Source: Brachionus manjavacas (lineage: Eukaryota > Rotifera > Eurotatoria > Ploima > Brachionidae). From it: a stretch of DNA of 64,000 nucleotides. The notes below the pieces were generated by a model, which worked only from the letters and a program-made list of their open reading frames with translations, was not told the DNA's origin and did not search any database. Positions 1 through 11,130 of this stretch are shown one piece after another (position 1 is the stretch's first letter; every line of letters starts with the position of its first letter). The translations under genes and the position numbers were made by a program. The DNA lies in NCBI GenBank assembly GCA_019054805.1, contig JAHQIY010000003.1:1054001-1118000 (forward strand), read 5' to 3'.

Positions 1-1860
1 CCGAAAAGTTTTAATACTTCAAAAATTAATCCTGTTCTAATAGACAACTTGAAAAACAGCTATAATTTAAAAAATATAAGACCTATTTCTATATCAAACT
101 GCTTTGCTCATATCCTAGAAAAACTAATTCTAATTAACTACCCTGAGCTTTATAAAGTTAGTAATTACTAATTTGGTTTTAGGAAAAAAACCTCATGTAA
201 CCATGCCATTTTTGTAATGAAAGAAACAACTCTTAACTACATCAACAAAGGCTCTGGATGTAGGACAGCATCTTTAGATGCAGAAAAGGCCTTTGAAAAA
301 TTATCTCGTGATGGCTTATTCTTCAAATTATTAAAGAGACCGCATACCTCCTACTGGGTATTGCTTAGGATTTATTATAACTCAGCCCTAGCTGTTTTAT
401 CTCTTCTAAATAATCTAACAACAAAACCCTTTAAAATTGAAACTGTTGTAAAACAAAAAGCTATTTTATCTTAAATTCTTTTTAACATATATATTGATGA
501 TCTTATAATAGAATGCCTTAACTTTATAAAAAATCTTAATGTTTCTATTATTGTCTACGCAGATGATAAAATCTTAATAAGCCCAGTTGACTCCCATCTA
601 CAAGTGCTTTTGGATATTTGTGGGTCCTATGGGAATAAATGGAGAATAAAATTTAACCCTAATAAAACAAAATTTGTTTACTTTGGCATTCAATAATTTG
701 AGTCTGTATTTCACCTTAATGGATCCGAATTTAAAGAAGCAAATCAGAAAGAATACTTAGGCTTCAATATAGATTCTAATCTTGACCTTAACACACAGGC
801 AGTTATAAATTTTAAAAAAGTTCAGAGCATATTTATTTATTTATTTAATAAATAATTTGGGAAAAAACCCTTGGCTGTTTGGAATGAATATTAATTCTCC
901 CTTTCAGCCAAGTTAGCGTTAATTTTGAGGTTTGTAGATGGTATTTTTGCTTTTTTAAGAAATTGAAAAAACACATAAATTAGAGCAAAAAGTAAATGTT
1001 ACACAAAAAATTAAATAATTTTGAGTTAATTAAGTTAAATATTCTTGAAAAATTGCTTGAACAATAAAAATTGTAAAAACATAAAAGATTGTTTATTTTA
1101 TTTGAATTTTTTCTTTAAATAGGTCGAAAGGGTTTTCCATTTTTGATTTGTGCTTTTTTGATACTCTTCTGTTTCTTTTACGATTAGTGTGTGGGTTAAT
1201 TTACTTTCCACAAATTTGAGTTCAGAGCAGCTTTTTTGGAATTTCCTATCTTCTGCCTAAAAATAGTCCTACCTCTTCACCTAAATTCAAATCATTTATA
1301 TACAAAACAAATTGCTTATCTAAATTCACATATGGTCTTGAACTTCTCACCCTTAATTCGACCACAAAGGATTCAATAATAAATTACAAAACAACTTAAT
1401 TAGACAAATGTTTGGTTTAAAAGCCTACTGTCACATGTCACGAGTCTTAAAAGTACTGAAAGTATTCAACTTTGATGAGCTTTATCTATTTTCAAAACTA
1501 ACTTTTATTGATAAAATTAAATATAATTATCTATCATCACAATTTTTAAAATATATGCTAAATCCCCCTCCCCTCTAATAAATCTTTTTTCTCCGACTTG
1601 GTTCTTATTTTCAAGTACTTTAAAATTTAAACCTCAAAAATTTCAGTAAATATAAACCAACTTAAAGAAAATCTTAAAATTAATCTGATTTGTAATGATG
1701 GCATATCTGAATCAATTTGGCTATGTCTTTAAAATTAAAACATTACAGAACTCTCCTAAATGAGTTAATTCAAAATAAAAGAAATTCAAGCAAGATAATT
1801 TGGTCCAAATTAAAAAACTTTTTAACTTTCATGCCTTTTTCTATTTTCGAAAAAATGTTC
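1..1860 (+). mobile_element. Decayed LINE (CR1/jockey-like reverse transcriptase)
   Basis: Reading forward, the first 850 bases encode broken stretches of a non-LTR reverse transcriptase: an N-R-P-I-S type motif near 80, DAEKAFEKL near 280, the catalytic-site relic VYADDKILIS near 555 and the NPNKTKFVYFG block near 655. A second block at about 1370-1570 (SRVLKVLKVFNFDELYLFSK) is the C-terminal helical part of the same type of protein. At least three in-frame stops interrupt it, so it is a dead copy. The 5' end lies outside the window. The 500 bases between the two blocks (about 860-1365) hold no readable domain. The A/T-rich tail at 1999-2019 with AATAAATAAATAAAT may be its 3' terminus. Confidence 0.8.
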
Positions 1861-2576
1861 CTTTTTTATTTTTATAATTTTATTTTTAGGTAATAATTTT
1901 TTCATTTAAAAAAAAACACAAAACACCAAAAATTTTATTTTTATTTTTTGTCTTTTAATTTTTATTTTTTAATTCTCCTTAAAGGAGGTTAATTAAATTC
2001 AATAAATAAATAAATGAACAAGTCAATTCGTTATGACTAAAATATTCATTTTTGAGCTTTTGAAGCTATCGAATTAGCTTCGAAAGTTAATTTACGATAA
2101 AAACACAGATTCAAATTAGAATTGATTTTAAACAAAGGGATACTAAAAAAGTTTATTTTGTTCAACGAACCATTCTTAGACTTATTTTTCAGATCTCATT
2201 AATTTTAGTTACAATTATAAACAACTTTTAGAACAAAAACGTTTGAAAAAAAAATTACCAGGTGTGTTCGTATCGAATTAAATTGAGTAAGTAAAAATTA
2301 AATCTATAAACCGAATTTTTGGTTAACAAAAATTAGCTCACCAGGCTCTGCAGTATTTCAACATTTTTTTTTACCAACCGCAACGGCTTTTTCAAAGAAG
2401 AAGTGTGATAAAAAAATAACACTAAAGTAAAATATTGATTAAAATTTTTTAAAAGGAATTTTTATTTGTTGATTATTAAGTCAATCATACAAGTTTAGGT
2501 TTGATAAAATTTACATAATTTACAAGCATTTGTACCAGTATTTCAATATTGAGGAATTGCATTTTCCAATCAATGC
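1861..2576. other. AT-rich spacer, nothing recognised
   Basis: No open frame, RNA gene or inverted repeat that I can support. There is a short AAATAAATAAAT run near 2010 that could be the tail of the LINE to its left. Confidence 0.5.
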
Positions 2577-2990
2577 ATTTTAATTTCACCACATCCATAT
2601 TTGATAAAGTTGAGATGATCACCAGTTGTCAGAGCCATTTGAAAATTACTATTAATAGGTATTATCGGAGTAAAATGTTCATCTTTTAGAGACAAATATT
2701 TTGGTAATTCTAAAGAACTACTAGTATCTACATTAAAAGCTATATTAAGTGTAGAATAATATATTAATAGGACATAAAAATAGAAGACTCAAAGCTATCA
2801 TATTAAACTCTGTACCAAATTCACCTAAAGTAGCAGCATCTCTAAAAAGTTAAACGAAGCTGTTTATTGGTTAAATAAAATGATAATTAAATAATTGTTT
2901 GTTTTTATTTTTTTTTCAAGTCCAAAAAATTACAAGCCATTCCTTTTAAATGCTCACTAATTTTGCCACTGTACCCATCAACCAATGTTT
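2577..2990 (-). pseudogene. OTU-like cysteine protease fragment
   Basis: Read on the minus strand, three coding-like blocks follow each other: ETLVDGYSGKISEHLKGMAC (around 2960-2900), DAATLGEFGTEFNMIALSLL (around 2850-2790) and a last block ending DHLNFIKYGCGEIKMH and a stop at 2577. The middle block has the spacing of the OTU-family segment in which W-G-x-x-x-E-x-x-A-L-S precedes a hydrophobic strand, but the usual Trp-Gly is replaced here. A T-rich stretch ending in AG before the middle block could be an intron. The catalytic Cys region is not visible, and the block is bounded upstream by a LINE. It may be a gene relic or cargo of an unidentified element; the OTU call is tentative. Confidence 0.35.
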
Positions 2991-2999
2991 CAATATTTT

Positions 3000-3560
3000 T
3001 CTCTTAATCTTTCTTGGAAGACTTTCTTTTTAAAATCTCTCCATTAACCAATCGAGCATAATCACCCTCTGACTTAATAACAATTTACAAGTTATTTTAA
3101 AATAACTCAGTATATTGTCAATTCTTTTTTTAGGAATGTTCATATTAGTGACGCTCTTAGTCACCGCATCCGGAGTGTTCCAATTTCCTGCTGTCCGTCT
3201 TTTGTAAAAAAGTTGTGTCTCACCCCACAATTAAGGAAAAGTTATCGCTCAATTGCTAAATGACGAGTTCTTGTATTCCCTGCTGGGCCGTCTAAACCGT
3301 CCGGAGCAAGCTTTTGATCCCCGTTAATGAATGTCACCCGATCATGATCGTGATTCATATTGTGTAGTTGGATGAGATCACCACGCCTGCGCCTCTCTCA
3401 AGTGTGCTCCAGTCTAGAGCCTCTATTCTCTCTTGATATAAGTTCAGGCACCAATTTTGAAAATCTACGCTGAACTTGCTCAAGGATCTCAATTTTACTT
3501 GGTCGATACGGGATCCAGGCTGCTACTGCAAATTCTAGATGAGGACAAACAAAGTTCTTG
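3000..3560 (-). mobile_element. LINE 3' fragment, family A (CR1-like)
   Basis: On the minus strand this encodes the C-terminal end of a CR1-like reverse transcriptase: [15 protein letters not shown], then [40 protein letters not shown], and finally NCGVRHNFF. The same protein tail occurs at 31.0-31.5 kb and, in part, at 10.9-11.1 kb, so this is a repeated family in the window. Several stops interrupt the frame. The (TAC)n tail seen in the other copies is missing, so the 3' end is cut near 3000, where the OTU-like fragment begins. Confidence 0.8.
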
Positions 3561-4179
3561 AAAAGGAGGTCAGCTAATTTTAAAGAAAAATATTTTAAAG
3601 TGATTGTTTAAAAAAAATAAAGATAGGTAAAAAGTTTATTTTTCGAAAAAGTCGTTTTATTAATTAGTCATTTCTCTTTGTAAGTAAATAAAAAAAAACA
3701 GTAAAAAAAGGGATTTTATGCAAGATATTATTTACAACGGAAGAAATTATTTATTTATTTTATTTTGTTGCATTCAAAAATAATCATCCAAAAGATCAGT
3801 AAGTAATCAAAAAAAGTATTATCACTTTTACTCTATTCTCATATTAACCCCAAACAACGGTTTTTTAAAGAATCAAAGAAATTAATAAAAATTATGACCG
3901 AGAATTTAAAGAAAAAACTCGAATAAGTTTATCTCTAATCTTAAAATATAATTTTTTTTTAATTTGATTTTTTTATATTAATAAAATAAAATACCAAATT
4001 AAAATATTTTTTATACAATATTTCAAAAACTAAAAAAAAATTACTAAATTATTTCGAAATAACAATTTAGAATAAGTCTCGAGAAAATTGAAAAAAAAAA
4101 TTTAAAAACGCACAATGAAACCGGTTCAAAAAATTCAATTCGGTCTACAGGCCTAATTTGATTCTTAGGTTAAATCAGC
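3561..4179. other. AT-rich spacer, nothing recognised
   Basis: Homopolymer-rich sequence without open frames or repeats that I can pair with other parts of the window. Confidence 0.5.
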
Positions 4180-4285
4180 ATTTTTCCTATGTTCTAATTC
4201 ATCCAAGTATTTGTTGATTTTATAAATTTTCCTTTTTCTATTATTTAAAACAACAAGGTCGTCAGCAAAAAGAAGGGAGTATTCA
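4180..4285 (-). mobile_element. Short LINE reverse-transcriptase fragment
   Basis: The minus strand reads SEYSLLFADDLVVLNNRKRK followed by KINKYLDELEH, the catalytic FADD motif of a LINE reverse transcriptase. It is close in sequence to the block EYSLLFADDL of the LINE at 36.5-37.6 kb, so it is a small piece of the same family. Confidence 0.7.
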
Positions 4286-5238
4286 CTTTTTGTTTTTTAT
4301 TTACTCAAATACTTACTCAAAAATACCCAAACTTTTAAATAAATTTTATTTATTGTTAATCTAATTCTAAGAATTTTTAATCTAAATTCGAATCTTTTTT
4401 GGTAATTATACAAAAAAAATAAAATTTATTTTTTTAATTTTCTTAGACGTAATTGAAAATTTAAAAAAGGGAAAACAAACAGTACAAAACTTGCTTCTTC
4501 TAATTTATTTTTAACATCGCCGGATCTGGCGTAATTTTATGAACAAATAATAATAATAATTATTTTTTTCAGATAAAAACTTTTAATTTTTCTACTCATT
4601 ATTAAATTTATCATATCATATAGTAAAAATGACAAAATGAAAATTATGAATAAAATCGAGTTTAAATATTTATTTAACTAATTTAATGTTTTCATTATGA
4701 GCTACATGTGAATCCACAGTTTAATTGTTAGAATTTTATTTGTGTTTTTTTGAAATAAAAACTCAAATAAAAATTCCTTTATTTAAAAAAAAATTAGCAA
4801 AATTGAAAAATAAATAAAAAAATTGCCATATGTCCCTTCACAAACGAAAAAATATTATTTATTTAATTGGTCTAACAAAAATTATTGTTTTAGCTCCAAA
4901 ACCTGTTGGGAATGCAAACAAGCCAAAAAATCAACTTCCAGGAAATTCTACAAGAAGATAATTGAATCGACAGATATTTTTTTATCAAACTTTGGTTGCA
5001 TATCGATCAAAACTTCATACTTAGATAAAAAGAAACTAATTTGTTTTTTAAATAATGATAAACTAAAGATCTATAAAATAATTTATTAATAATCTGACAA
5101 ATTATTTGAAGCAAATAAAATCTTTAAAAAAATAATTCAAAATTCACTTGAAAGGCCAAATTTTTATATACTGCAAAAGCCCAAAGTAGATTTTTTAAAC
5201 TCACTTTAAAATTCTGCAATAATAAAGTCAAATTTAAG
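4286..5238. other. AT-rich spacer with one unassigned reading frame
   Basis: Mostly low-complexity sequence. A plus-strand open frame of 88 codons lies at 4823-5089 and contains NYCFSSKTCWECKQAKK, but it has no family resemblance that I can name and no splice or context support, so I do not call it a gene. Confidence 0.4.
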
Positions 5239-5240
5239 AT

Positions 5241-5407
5241 TTTTTTTACCAATAAATTTTTAATTTATAGTACTGCTATTATTTTCTGTTTTTATGTAAT
5301 TTTAAGATAAATTACGTAATATGCGGTAATTTTGCGTAATTTTACCGGATACGTAAAAACAGAAATTCATAGCAGTACTTTAATTTAAAAATTTATTGGT
5401 AAAAAAA
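5241..5407. repeat. Palindromic mini-element (mariner-MITE-like snapback)
   Basis: The left arm (about 5241-5293) and right arm (about 5350-5407) are inverted copies. Both contain ACCAATAAATTTTTAATTT-like sequence, AGTACTGCTAT and CTGTTTTTA. The centre holds TTACGTAA and GCGTAATTTTACC, the same composition as the ACAGT-ended MITEs at 30.2, 38.2 and 39.3 kb. It has the form of a short non-autonomous DNA transposon that folds back on itself. Confidence 0.6.
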
Positions 5408-5580
5408 TAAATATTGCTATTTTTTTAGAAAACGTTTATTCTCACTCAAGTTATCTGAGAATAACTAAAAAAATGTACACTCAAGATAACTTTGACTTTT
5501 GTAAAAAAATTTATTTATTTATACTCAAGAAAAAAAAATAAAAATAAAAAAAAAGGATTAACACATTATTAAGAGATTAA

Positions 5581-6290
5581 TTATTTAGAACAATTGTTAC
5601 ATTTCCAGACTTTCTTAATAGGAATATAAGTTCTATTAACACATTTTAAGTGGAAATCATTTTTACAATCACCGCATGTAATCCATTTATTTTCACAAGA
5701 AAGATTGCAAATTTTACAAGATTTCAAAGACTTCAAAAAATGGTCTAATACATTTTCTAACATAATAAATCCATCAGATGTAAAAAACTCTATTATTTGA
5801 TCTTTTATAATACCATTTGTGTCATTATATGAGCAGGTTCTTTGAGTTTAGTCTCTGGATTTACTCGTTCGTGTTTTAAATTACATTTGACTATTTGGTA
5901 TTTATTTGTTTCAGATCCAGACATAACGTAGTTGACACGTATTTCAGCTAGACAGTTACACGGAGCTACATACGCTTGTTTAGGTCTAATACCGCTGCTT
6001 TTGGTGATTATATCGTCTGATGCTCTATGATGAATACACTTGAAATGTACAAATTTTAAAGCAAGTTTGGTTATCTTTACGTTTTAAACTACTAACTGAT
6101 GTCCAAAGGACAAAACTATCTTTAGAATATTCATTAAAATCTTGTAAAAATTCATCAAAACTAATGAATGTTTGTCCAAGAAAAATTTGTGGATTCATTG
6201 TTGTATTATAGGTTTTTAGGATTAAAGTATAGCTTTTAGAGTAAAGCATCAATTTATTATATAGAAAATCAAATATATGGGACATCAATT
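5581..6290 (-). pseudogene. ZSWIM3/FLYWCH-like N-terminal domain followed by PHD finger
   Basis: The minus strand first encodes an 87-codon frame (6288-6025) with FISFDEFLQDFNEYSKDSF, which then shifts frame into KFVHFKCIHHRASDD, GIRPKQAYVAPCNCLAEIRV and YQIVKCNLKHERVN. This is the pattern of the zinc-binding N-terminal domain of ZSWIM3-type and MULE-derived proteins (Cys, Cys, then a x-L-x-H-x tail). After a second shift comes a frame ending at 5581 with a PHD-type zinc finger: CKICNLSCENKWITCGDC, then FHLKC and WKCNNC, giving the C4-H-C3 ligand order. At least two frameshifts separate the parts, so as it stands it is broken. No transposase core lies between the two domains. It may be a relic of a MULE-derived gene or of a transposon accessory protein. 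Confidence 0.55.
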
Positions 6291-6610
6291 AGAAGTAAAG
6301 GCAAGGGTAAAGTTAGTGTAAAGGGCTTCAATCGGAATTATGATTGATAAACTTCTTTTTATTTTTATTTTTTGATGGATTTCTGTTTTTTTTAAAATTG
6401 ACATTTGAGTGAGAATAAATAGCAATAACAAACAGTTAAAGGTAAAAAAAATATTTATTCTCTATCAAAATTTATCTAATTTTAATTTTAATATTTATCT
6501 ACTTTTTAAGTTATATTATTTTAACTTTATTTTTTTCTTACTTTTTATTTTTATTTTATTTTATTTAACTTTATTTTAATTTTTTATTTATTTTTTTTTT
6601 TTTTTTAATC

Positions 6611-6646
6611 TGAAGGAGCTCTAGCTCGGTACAGATATACAAATAA
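6611..6646 (+). repeat. LINE 3' terminal motif, copy 1
   Basis: CTGAAGGAGCTCTAGCTCGG followed by TACAGA and an AAATAAATAAA tail. The same motif ends the LINE at 37.6 kb and recurs at 14.5, 37.8, 39.15, 40.9 and 62.6 kb. Here it is the end of a copy so truncated that no coding part is readable. Confidence 0.7.
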
Positions 6647-7734
6647 ATAAATTTATTCACACTCAATTTGAGTTAATTAATATTGTTTATTCTCACTCAT
6701 ATTGAGTGATAATATATGCATTCATTTTTTTAACTATTAAAAAAGGAGAGGAGGGTACTTTTCTAAAAATTGAAAAGTAGATTTTTTTTATCAAAATTTT
6801 TTAGAAATTCTCGGAACTCAATTTTTTCTTTTTATGTAAAAATTTCTATTTTCTTTTCCTCAATTAAGTGAATAAATAAAATATTTTTACTTCAATTAGT
6901 TACTATTTTATCTCTTAATTTTTAAACCAATAAATAATTTTCTATTTAATTTTAAATAAGCATAATAAATCTTTTTTATATTATTTTTTAACATCTCAAT
7001 AACTTTATTTAAAAAAAAAATTTAGCAAAATTTAAATTTTCTAATTAACGTAATTGCTCGATTTTAAAGACATGTCATTATACCTGGGTATTCAGAATTA
7101 ACGACAGGGCCTTATAACATTAAAAAGATTATTTAACGACATGTCAGTAAATTCGAGAAAATACGTTAAGTTTTTGTTGATTATATTTTGTTGAAAATAA
7201 AAAAATCATTTATAGATGTAAATTCTGAACTTTTTAAATTTTTTGGCAAAAATGAAGAAAAATGAGAGTTTGCTTCATAAAAGCCACAAATAAAATTTTT
7301 TCTGGAATCATTGAAGATAAAAGTATATCTAAACGCTTGAAAATGATTTCCGGGTCTTTTTTGGTATTTTTCTTAAAGTTGATCAGGAGAACAATTATCT
7401 TTAAAATCAAATCTCATTTTTGAATGTATGGAAATATCAAATTTAAAAATAGAACTTAAAGCGATTATATGATTTCGATTGCACCATCATCCATTCATTC
7501 TTGGATTGTAAATATTTATATTGGATAATTCTATTAATATTATCGGCTAACTGTGGTTGTTGGTATAAAATTCCTTCTTTTATATATTTTTTTAAATCAT
7601 TATTATTATAAATAAAACTAAACCCTTTTTAAGTAAACATTTTTTCTTATCAAAATTTATTTCATTAGATCTGAACAATCTAAAATTAATATTTCAAAAT
7701 TATTAAGTTGAATAAAAATCTTTGATATTGAAAT
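6647..7734. other. AT-rich spacer with an ACATGTC-containing repeat
   Basis: No genes seen. At about 7051-7175 the blocks GACATGTCATTATACCTGGG, then GTATTC and, further on, ACGACATGTCAGTAAATTCG match in order a stretch at about 15735-15865, so this is a dispersed repeat of unknown type. Confidence 0.45.
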
Positions 7735-7858
7735 GGTTTATTTTTTGTTTTAGAATTACAAGATGCATCCAATGTTGAAATAACATTAAAAAAGTGCGAT
7801 GTTTCAAAATTTTTTTTAGTCTCAAATAAAAAATAATTTAAAGTCAATATTGCAAACA
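7735..7858 (+). repeat. Left terminal inverted repeat of Merlin-like element
   Basis: Starts GGTTTATTTTTTG; pairs with 9117-9243 over about 125 bases with scattered differences. Confidence 0.65.
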
Positions 7859-8188
7859 TTTCATATTTGAAATTAAATTCCTTGGTGAAATAAAATGAGT
7901 TTGATTTTTATTTGGAAATTTGAAAAAAATATTGAAAATTCTTTTAAACTTTTTAACAATTCATTTTTCTATTCTTTACCTAGCAAATGCTCCTGCATAA
8001 TAAAAACATATGATAAAACTAAAAATAAAGTTAGATAATATAAAATAAAAAAAAATGAAAAAAAAAAGAAAAAGAAAAATAATTCATTCAGATTAAAATT
8101 TATATTCAGTCATTGAAAAACTGAGTCTTGTCGGTTAGGTGAATCTTTTTTTTGTTTTTTTTTTAATTTGAAGACATTCAGAAAAAGC

Positions 8189-8392
8189 TCAGCATTTGCT
8201 CTGATCTTTTTGACCTGGTATTACTCTTTCAACAATCCCAAATACCCAAATGCGCTCTCTACTTAAATCATTGCCTTTCAGCATAAAATAATAAAACTTA
8301 AAAAAAATTAAAATTAATTTTTCACCCGTTAAGTGTATGACTTTGAGGAACATAGATTTATCTATTTTGCAAAATTTACCTACTCCGCCCAA
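8189..8392 (-). pseudogene. Merlin transposase core fragment
   Basis: The frame reads GGVGKFCKIDKSMFLKVIHL early and ERIWVFGIVERVIPG late, which fits the ISXO2-like transposase signature G-G-x-G-K-x-x-E-I-D-E-S ... W-V-F-G-x-V-E-R. The acidic residue before Ile-Asp is replaced by Lys. The middle of the frame, GEKLILIFFKFYYFMLK, is unlike the family, and its DNA begins GTGAAAAATT and ends GCTGAAAG. Those 51 bases are best read as an in-frame intron of the size common in this genome. The C-terminal third of the enzyme is absent. Confidence 0.55.
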
Positions 8393-8510
8393 CTTTAAAC
8401 TTTCTATATAATTACTTTTTCAAACTTATTTTTTATCATTACATGAGCTTTTTTTCTAAATAGATGAAAAAATTAAGGTGAACCATTTTTAGATTAGGTC
8501 AATTAATAGT

Positions 8511-8732
8511 TCATAAAGCCTGAGAACAAGACTTGCTCCAGTAACAGGTGAACCAAAGTTTTCCTAAGCAAGTAGGCCCGAAAAACTTTTTTTTCTTCTT
8601 ATAAAATTTTGACATAAGTGAAAATTTACTTTGTTCGTTCTTCGTTTGTTCTTTTTTCAAAAATTTTTCATATTTATTAAATTTCATAAATTCATAAATT
8701 TCACATTTTTCATAAATTAAGTATTTTAACAA
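8511..8732 (-). pseudogene. Merlin transposase N-terminal zinc-ribbon-like fragment
   Basis: A 73-codon frame ending FGPTCLGKLWFTCYWSKSCS. Its Cys spacing and position upstream of the core fragment are what an ISXO2-family N-terminal zinc ribbon would give, but one Cys is missing. It is not joined in frame to the core piece. Confidence 0.35.
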
Positions 8733-8736
8733 ATAC

Positions 8737-8750
8737 TAATATTATCTTTA
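8737..8750. repeat. SINE target-site duplication, left copy
   Basis: TAATATTATCTTTA, repeated exactly at 9045-9058 on the other side of the SINE. Confidence 0.8.
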
Positions 8751-9044
8751 TGAGCCCGTATAGCCGAATGGTTTGCGTGTTAGTCATGTAAGCAGAGGAT
8801 CGAGGGCTCAAAACCTGCTGAGGATGAAAAAATCTTCAAAATATCTCTGCAATACGGGGCGAATGTTTAGACCTCTTTCATCAAAAAAATAAGGACACCA
8901 GTTTCGACTGGGTGATAATTGCGGTGTAGATAATCAACTGGATGCAGTAGCCTCTGTGTCAGATCAGAGCCGTTGCTCAAAATGGTACTTGAAAAGGAGA
9001 TGAGCGCCTCCCAATTATCCACTAGGATAGAAAAGGGACAATTT
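8751..9044 (+). mobile_element. tRNA-derived SINE, full-length copy
   Basis: The head has RNA polymerase III promoter boxes in tRNA order: an A-box-like TAGCCGAATGG at 8761-8771 and a B-box-like GGATCGAGGGC at 8797-8807, about 36 bases apart. The body (GAAAAAATCTTCAAAATATC, then CTCTGCA; GTTTCGACTGGG; GTGTCAGATC; ATGAGCGCCTCCC) is shared with an inverted copy at 36.1-36.4 kb. A 14-bp direct repeat flanks it exactly, the mark of target-primed insertion. It lies inside the Merlin-like transposon and is therefore younger than that element. Confidence 0.85.
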
Positions 9045-9058
9045 TAATATTATCTTTA
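9045..9058. repeat. SINE target-site duplication, right copy
   Basis: TAATATTATCTTTA, exact match to 8737-8750. Confidence 0.8.
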
Positions 9059-9116
9059 AGGATTATCATATCACAAAACCGAAGTCAAAATTTATAAAAA
9101 AAAAACAAAGTTTTTT

Positions 9117-9243
9117 ATGTTTGCAATATTAACTTAAAATTATTTTTTATTTGAAACTGAAAAAATATTTGAAACATCGCACTTTTTTCAATGTTATTTC
9201 AACATTGGATACATTTTGTAATTCAAACACAAAAAATTAAACC
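9117..9243 (-). repeat. Right terminal inverted repeat of Merlin-like element
   Basis: Inverted partner of 7735-7858; on the minus strand it starts GGTTTAATTTTTTG. Confidence 0.65.
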
Positions 9244-10773
9244 ATTTTAAAATAAATTTATTTTTAAAGATGCAGTTTTTATTAAATAATCACAAATAAA
9301 ACGAAATTTTTAAGAAAGTTAAAAGATGTGCATGTCGAAAGTGTTTAGACACTGCTAAAGATTTTATAAAAAAATTTAAATGTTTTAAATATTTTTATTT
9401 ACAAATAAAAAAAATTTAATTATTTTCATCTAAATTAAATAGGAATGCAAAAATTTTGAAAGCGATCTATTATGATTTAAAGCCATAAATACATTTAGCA
9501 AATTAATGATTTTCAAATTTAGAAATTTTTTAATTTCTCTGAATCTTGTATGACCTCAACAAATACAGGTGGGAATTGAGTGCGAATTTATTTTTAGAAA
9601 TTTTAAAATAAATTTACGCAATAGGAGTTTCATTGCAATGTTTGAGTCCCGAACAAATTAAGAATACAAAAAAATACATAGAAAACTATAGATGATTAAG
9701 GAAAACTAAAAAAAAAAATTTTGTCGAAAAAAAAATATAAAATATTAATCATCATTATTTTCTATTTTAATAAATTTTTGAAATTTTAAATTAAATTTAT
9801 GAATTTATTATAAAAACAATGAGTGATGTCGTTTTGGTAAATACGTTCTTGATTTGTTGCTTTCAAATTGACGTTCAGGCGTCCAAAATTTTGAATAAAC
9901 AACTTTGCGATGTTTTTTGGTTGAGATAAAAAACTTAAGATTTCTAACAGCGTTTAAATTGATGCTAAAAACTGATAGATAGCAAAAAATTAAAATAGCT
10001 TAAAATAAGACAATTAAGATATTTACCAGCAAATAGAATAATTAAGACCAGAAATTTTAATCGCATTTTTTAAAAGAATTAAATTTCACTATAGCCAAAA
10101 TATTCTTACTTAAATATTGTTTTTTATTAGATAGAATTCAATCTAATTTAATTGATGAAAATTAGTACACATTTTCTATTGATTTTTGTTCTAAAAATAA
10201 TTTTATTTGAATCTCTATTGAAAGATTCGGAATTTCTCAGTGGAAATAATCATCAAGTACATCAGCTAAATAATTTGAAATTCTTTTACCAAAAAAAATC
10301 AGAGATTAATGATTTTTGATTTAAATAAAAGCATCATTGTTTGCGTTTTTTTTCCAGGAAAAATAATTGTTAAAAACATTTTGAATAAAATTTAGAAAAA
10401 TTATTTTTTTCTATGTAAAATTTATAAAATCTGACAATCTGTTCAGTTATAATCAAAAATTATAAAAAAATTTCTAATTTTCCTTTTCGCAAAAATATGA
10501 AGAAGCAAGGTTAAGGCAAAATATCGACTTGAGGGAAAATCAAAATTAATGACCGTATATTTCACAAATCAAATATAATTAATGTAAAAATTGCTTTTTT
10601 TATCAATATTTGATCATCTGTCTTCTTAAGTCAAATTTAAATTCAAATAATTCAATATGAAATCAATATCTATAATTCATTATCTTTATTTAATTACGAT
10701 TTTCTTCAAATTTTAAGGCAATTAAAACCGAAATTTTAAGAATTTAATTAATAAGACCATTAAAGGGATTTTA
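9244..10773. other. AT-rich spacer, nothing recognised
   Basis: No domain, RNA or paired repeat seen. At 10774-10814 a small imperfect hairpin (GACGATACTTTTTG against CAAAAAATGTATCGTC) precedes the LINE fragment. Confidence 0.5.
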
Positions 10774-11130
10774 CCGACGATACTTTTTGATTTTGTATTC
10801 AAAAAATGTATCGTCAATAAGCAGCCAACTTGGACTCCCGTCTTTTTTGTTTCTAGACGATTTTATTAAATTAAGATTTAAATTCTCACACAAATTTGTA
10901 AAGTCATCAGGGAATACAAGAACTTGTCATAAAGCGATAGAGCGACAACTTATCCGCAATTGTGGGGTGAGACACATCTTTTTTTACTAACCGGACTGCA
11001 GGAAATTGGAACAAACTGGATGAAGTGACTAAGAGCGTCACTAATACGAGCATTTTTTAAAAAAATAATTGACAAGCTACTAATTTAAAACATTTTAAAA
11101 AATTCTCTTGAGCCAAAAAAAGGCACTATA

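Larger units (their letters stand above)
7735..9243 (-). mobile_element. Merlin-like DNA transposon (broken) with long terminal inverted repeats
   Basis: Arms of about 125 bp at 7735-7858 and 9117-9243 are inverted copies beginning GGTTTA; both contain GAATTACA, ATGTTGAAATAACATT and GCGATGTTTCAAA. Between them the minus strand encodes relics of an ISXO2/IS1016-type transposase, the family that defines Merlin elements: a cysteine-bearing N-terminal piece (8732-8511) and a core piece GGVGKFCKIDKS ... IWVFGIVERV (8392-8189). Merlin elements normally have terminal repeats starting GG and target duplications of 8-9 bp. The flanks here are AT-rich and I cannot fix a duplication. A SINE is inserted at 8751-9044. 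Confidence 0.6.

Noticed and set aside
4823-5089. 88-codon frame
   Set aside because: No recognisable domain, no splice or neighbour support; a frame of this length can occur by chance.
8751-8850. A tRNA gene
   Set aside because: The A and B boxes are tRNA-like, but no acceptor stem closes. The sequence continues into a 250-bp body shared with another locus, and a target duplication encloses the whole, so it is a SINE.
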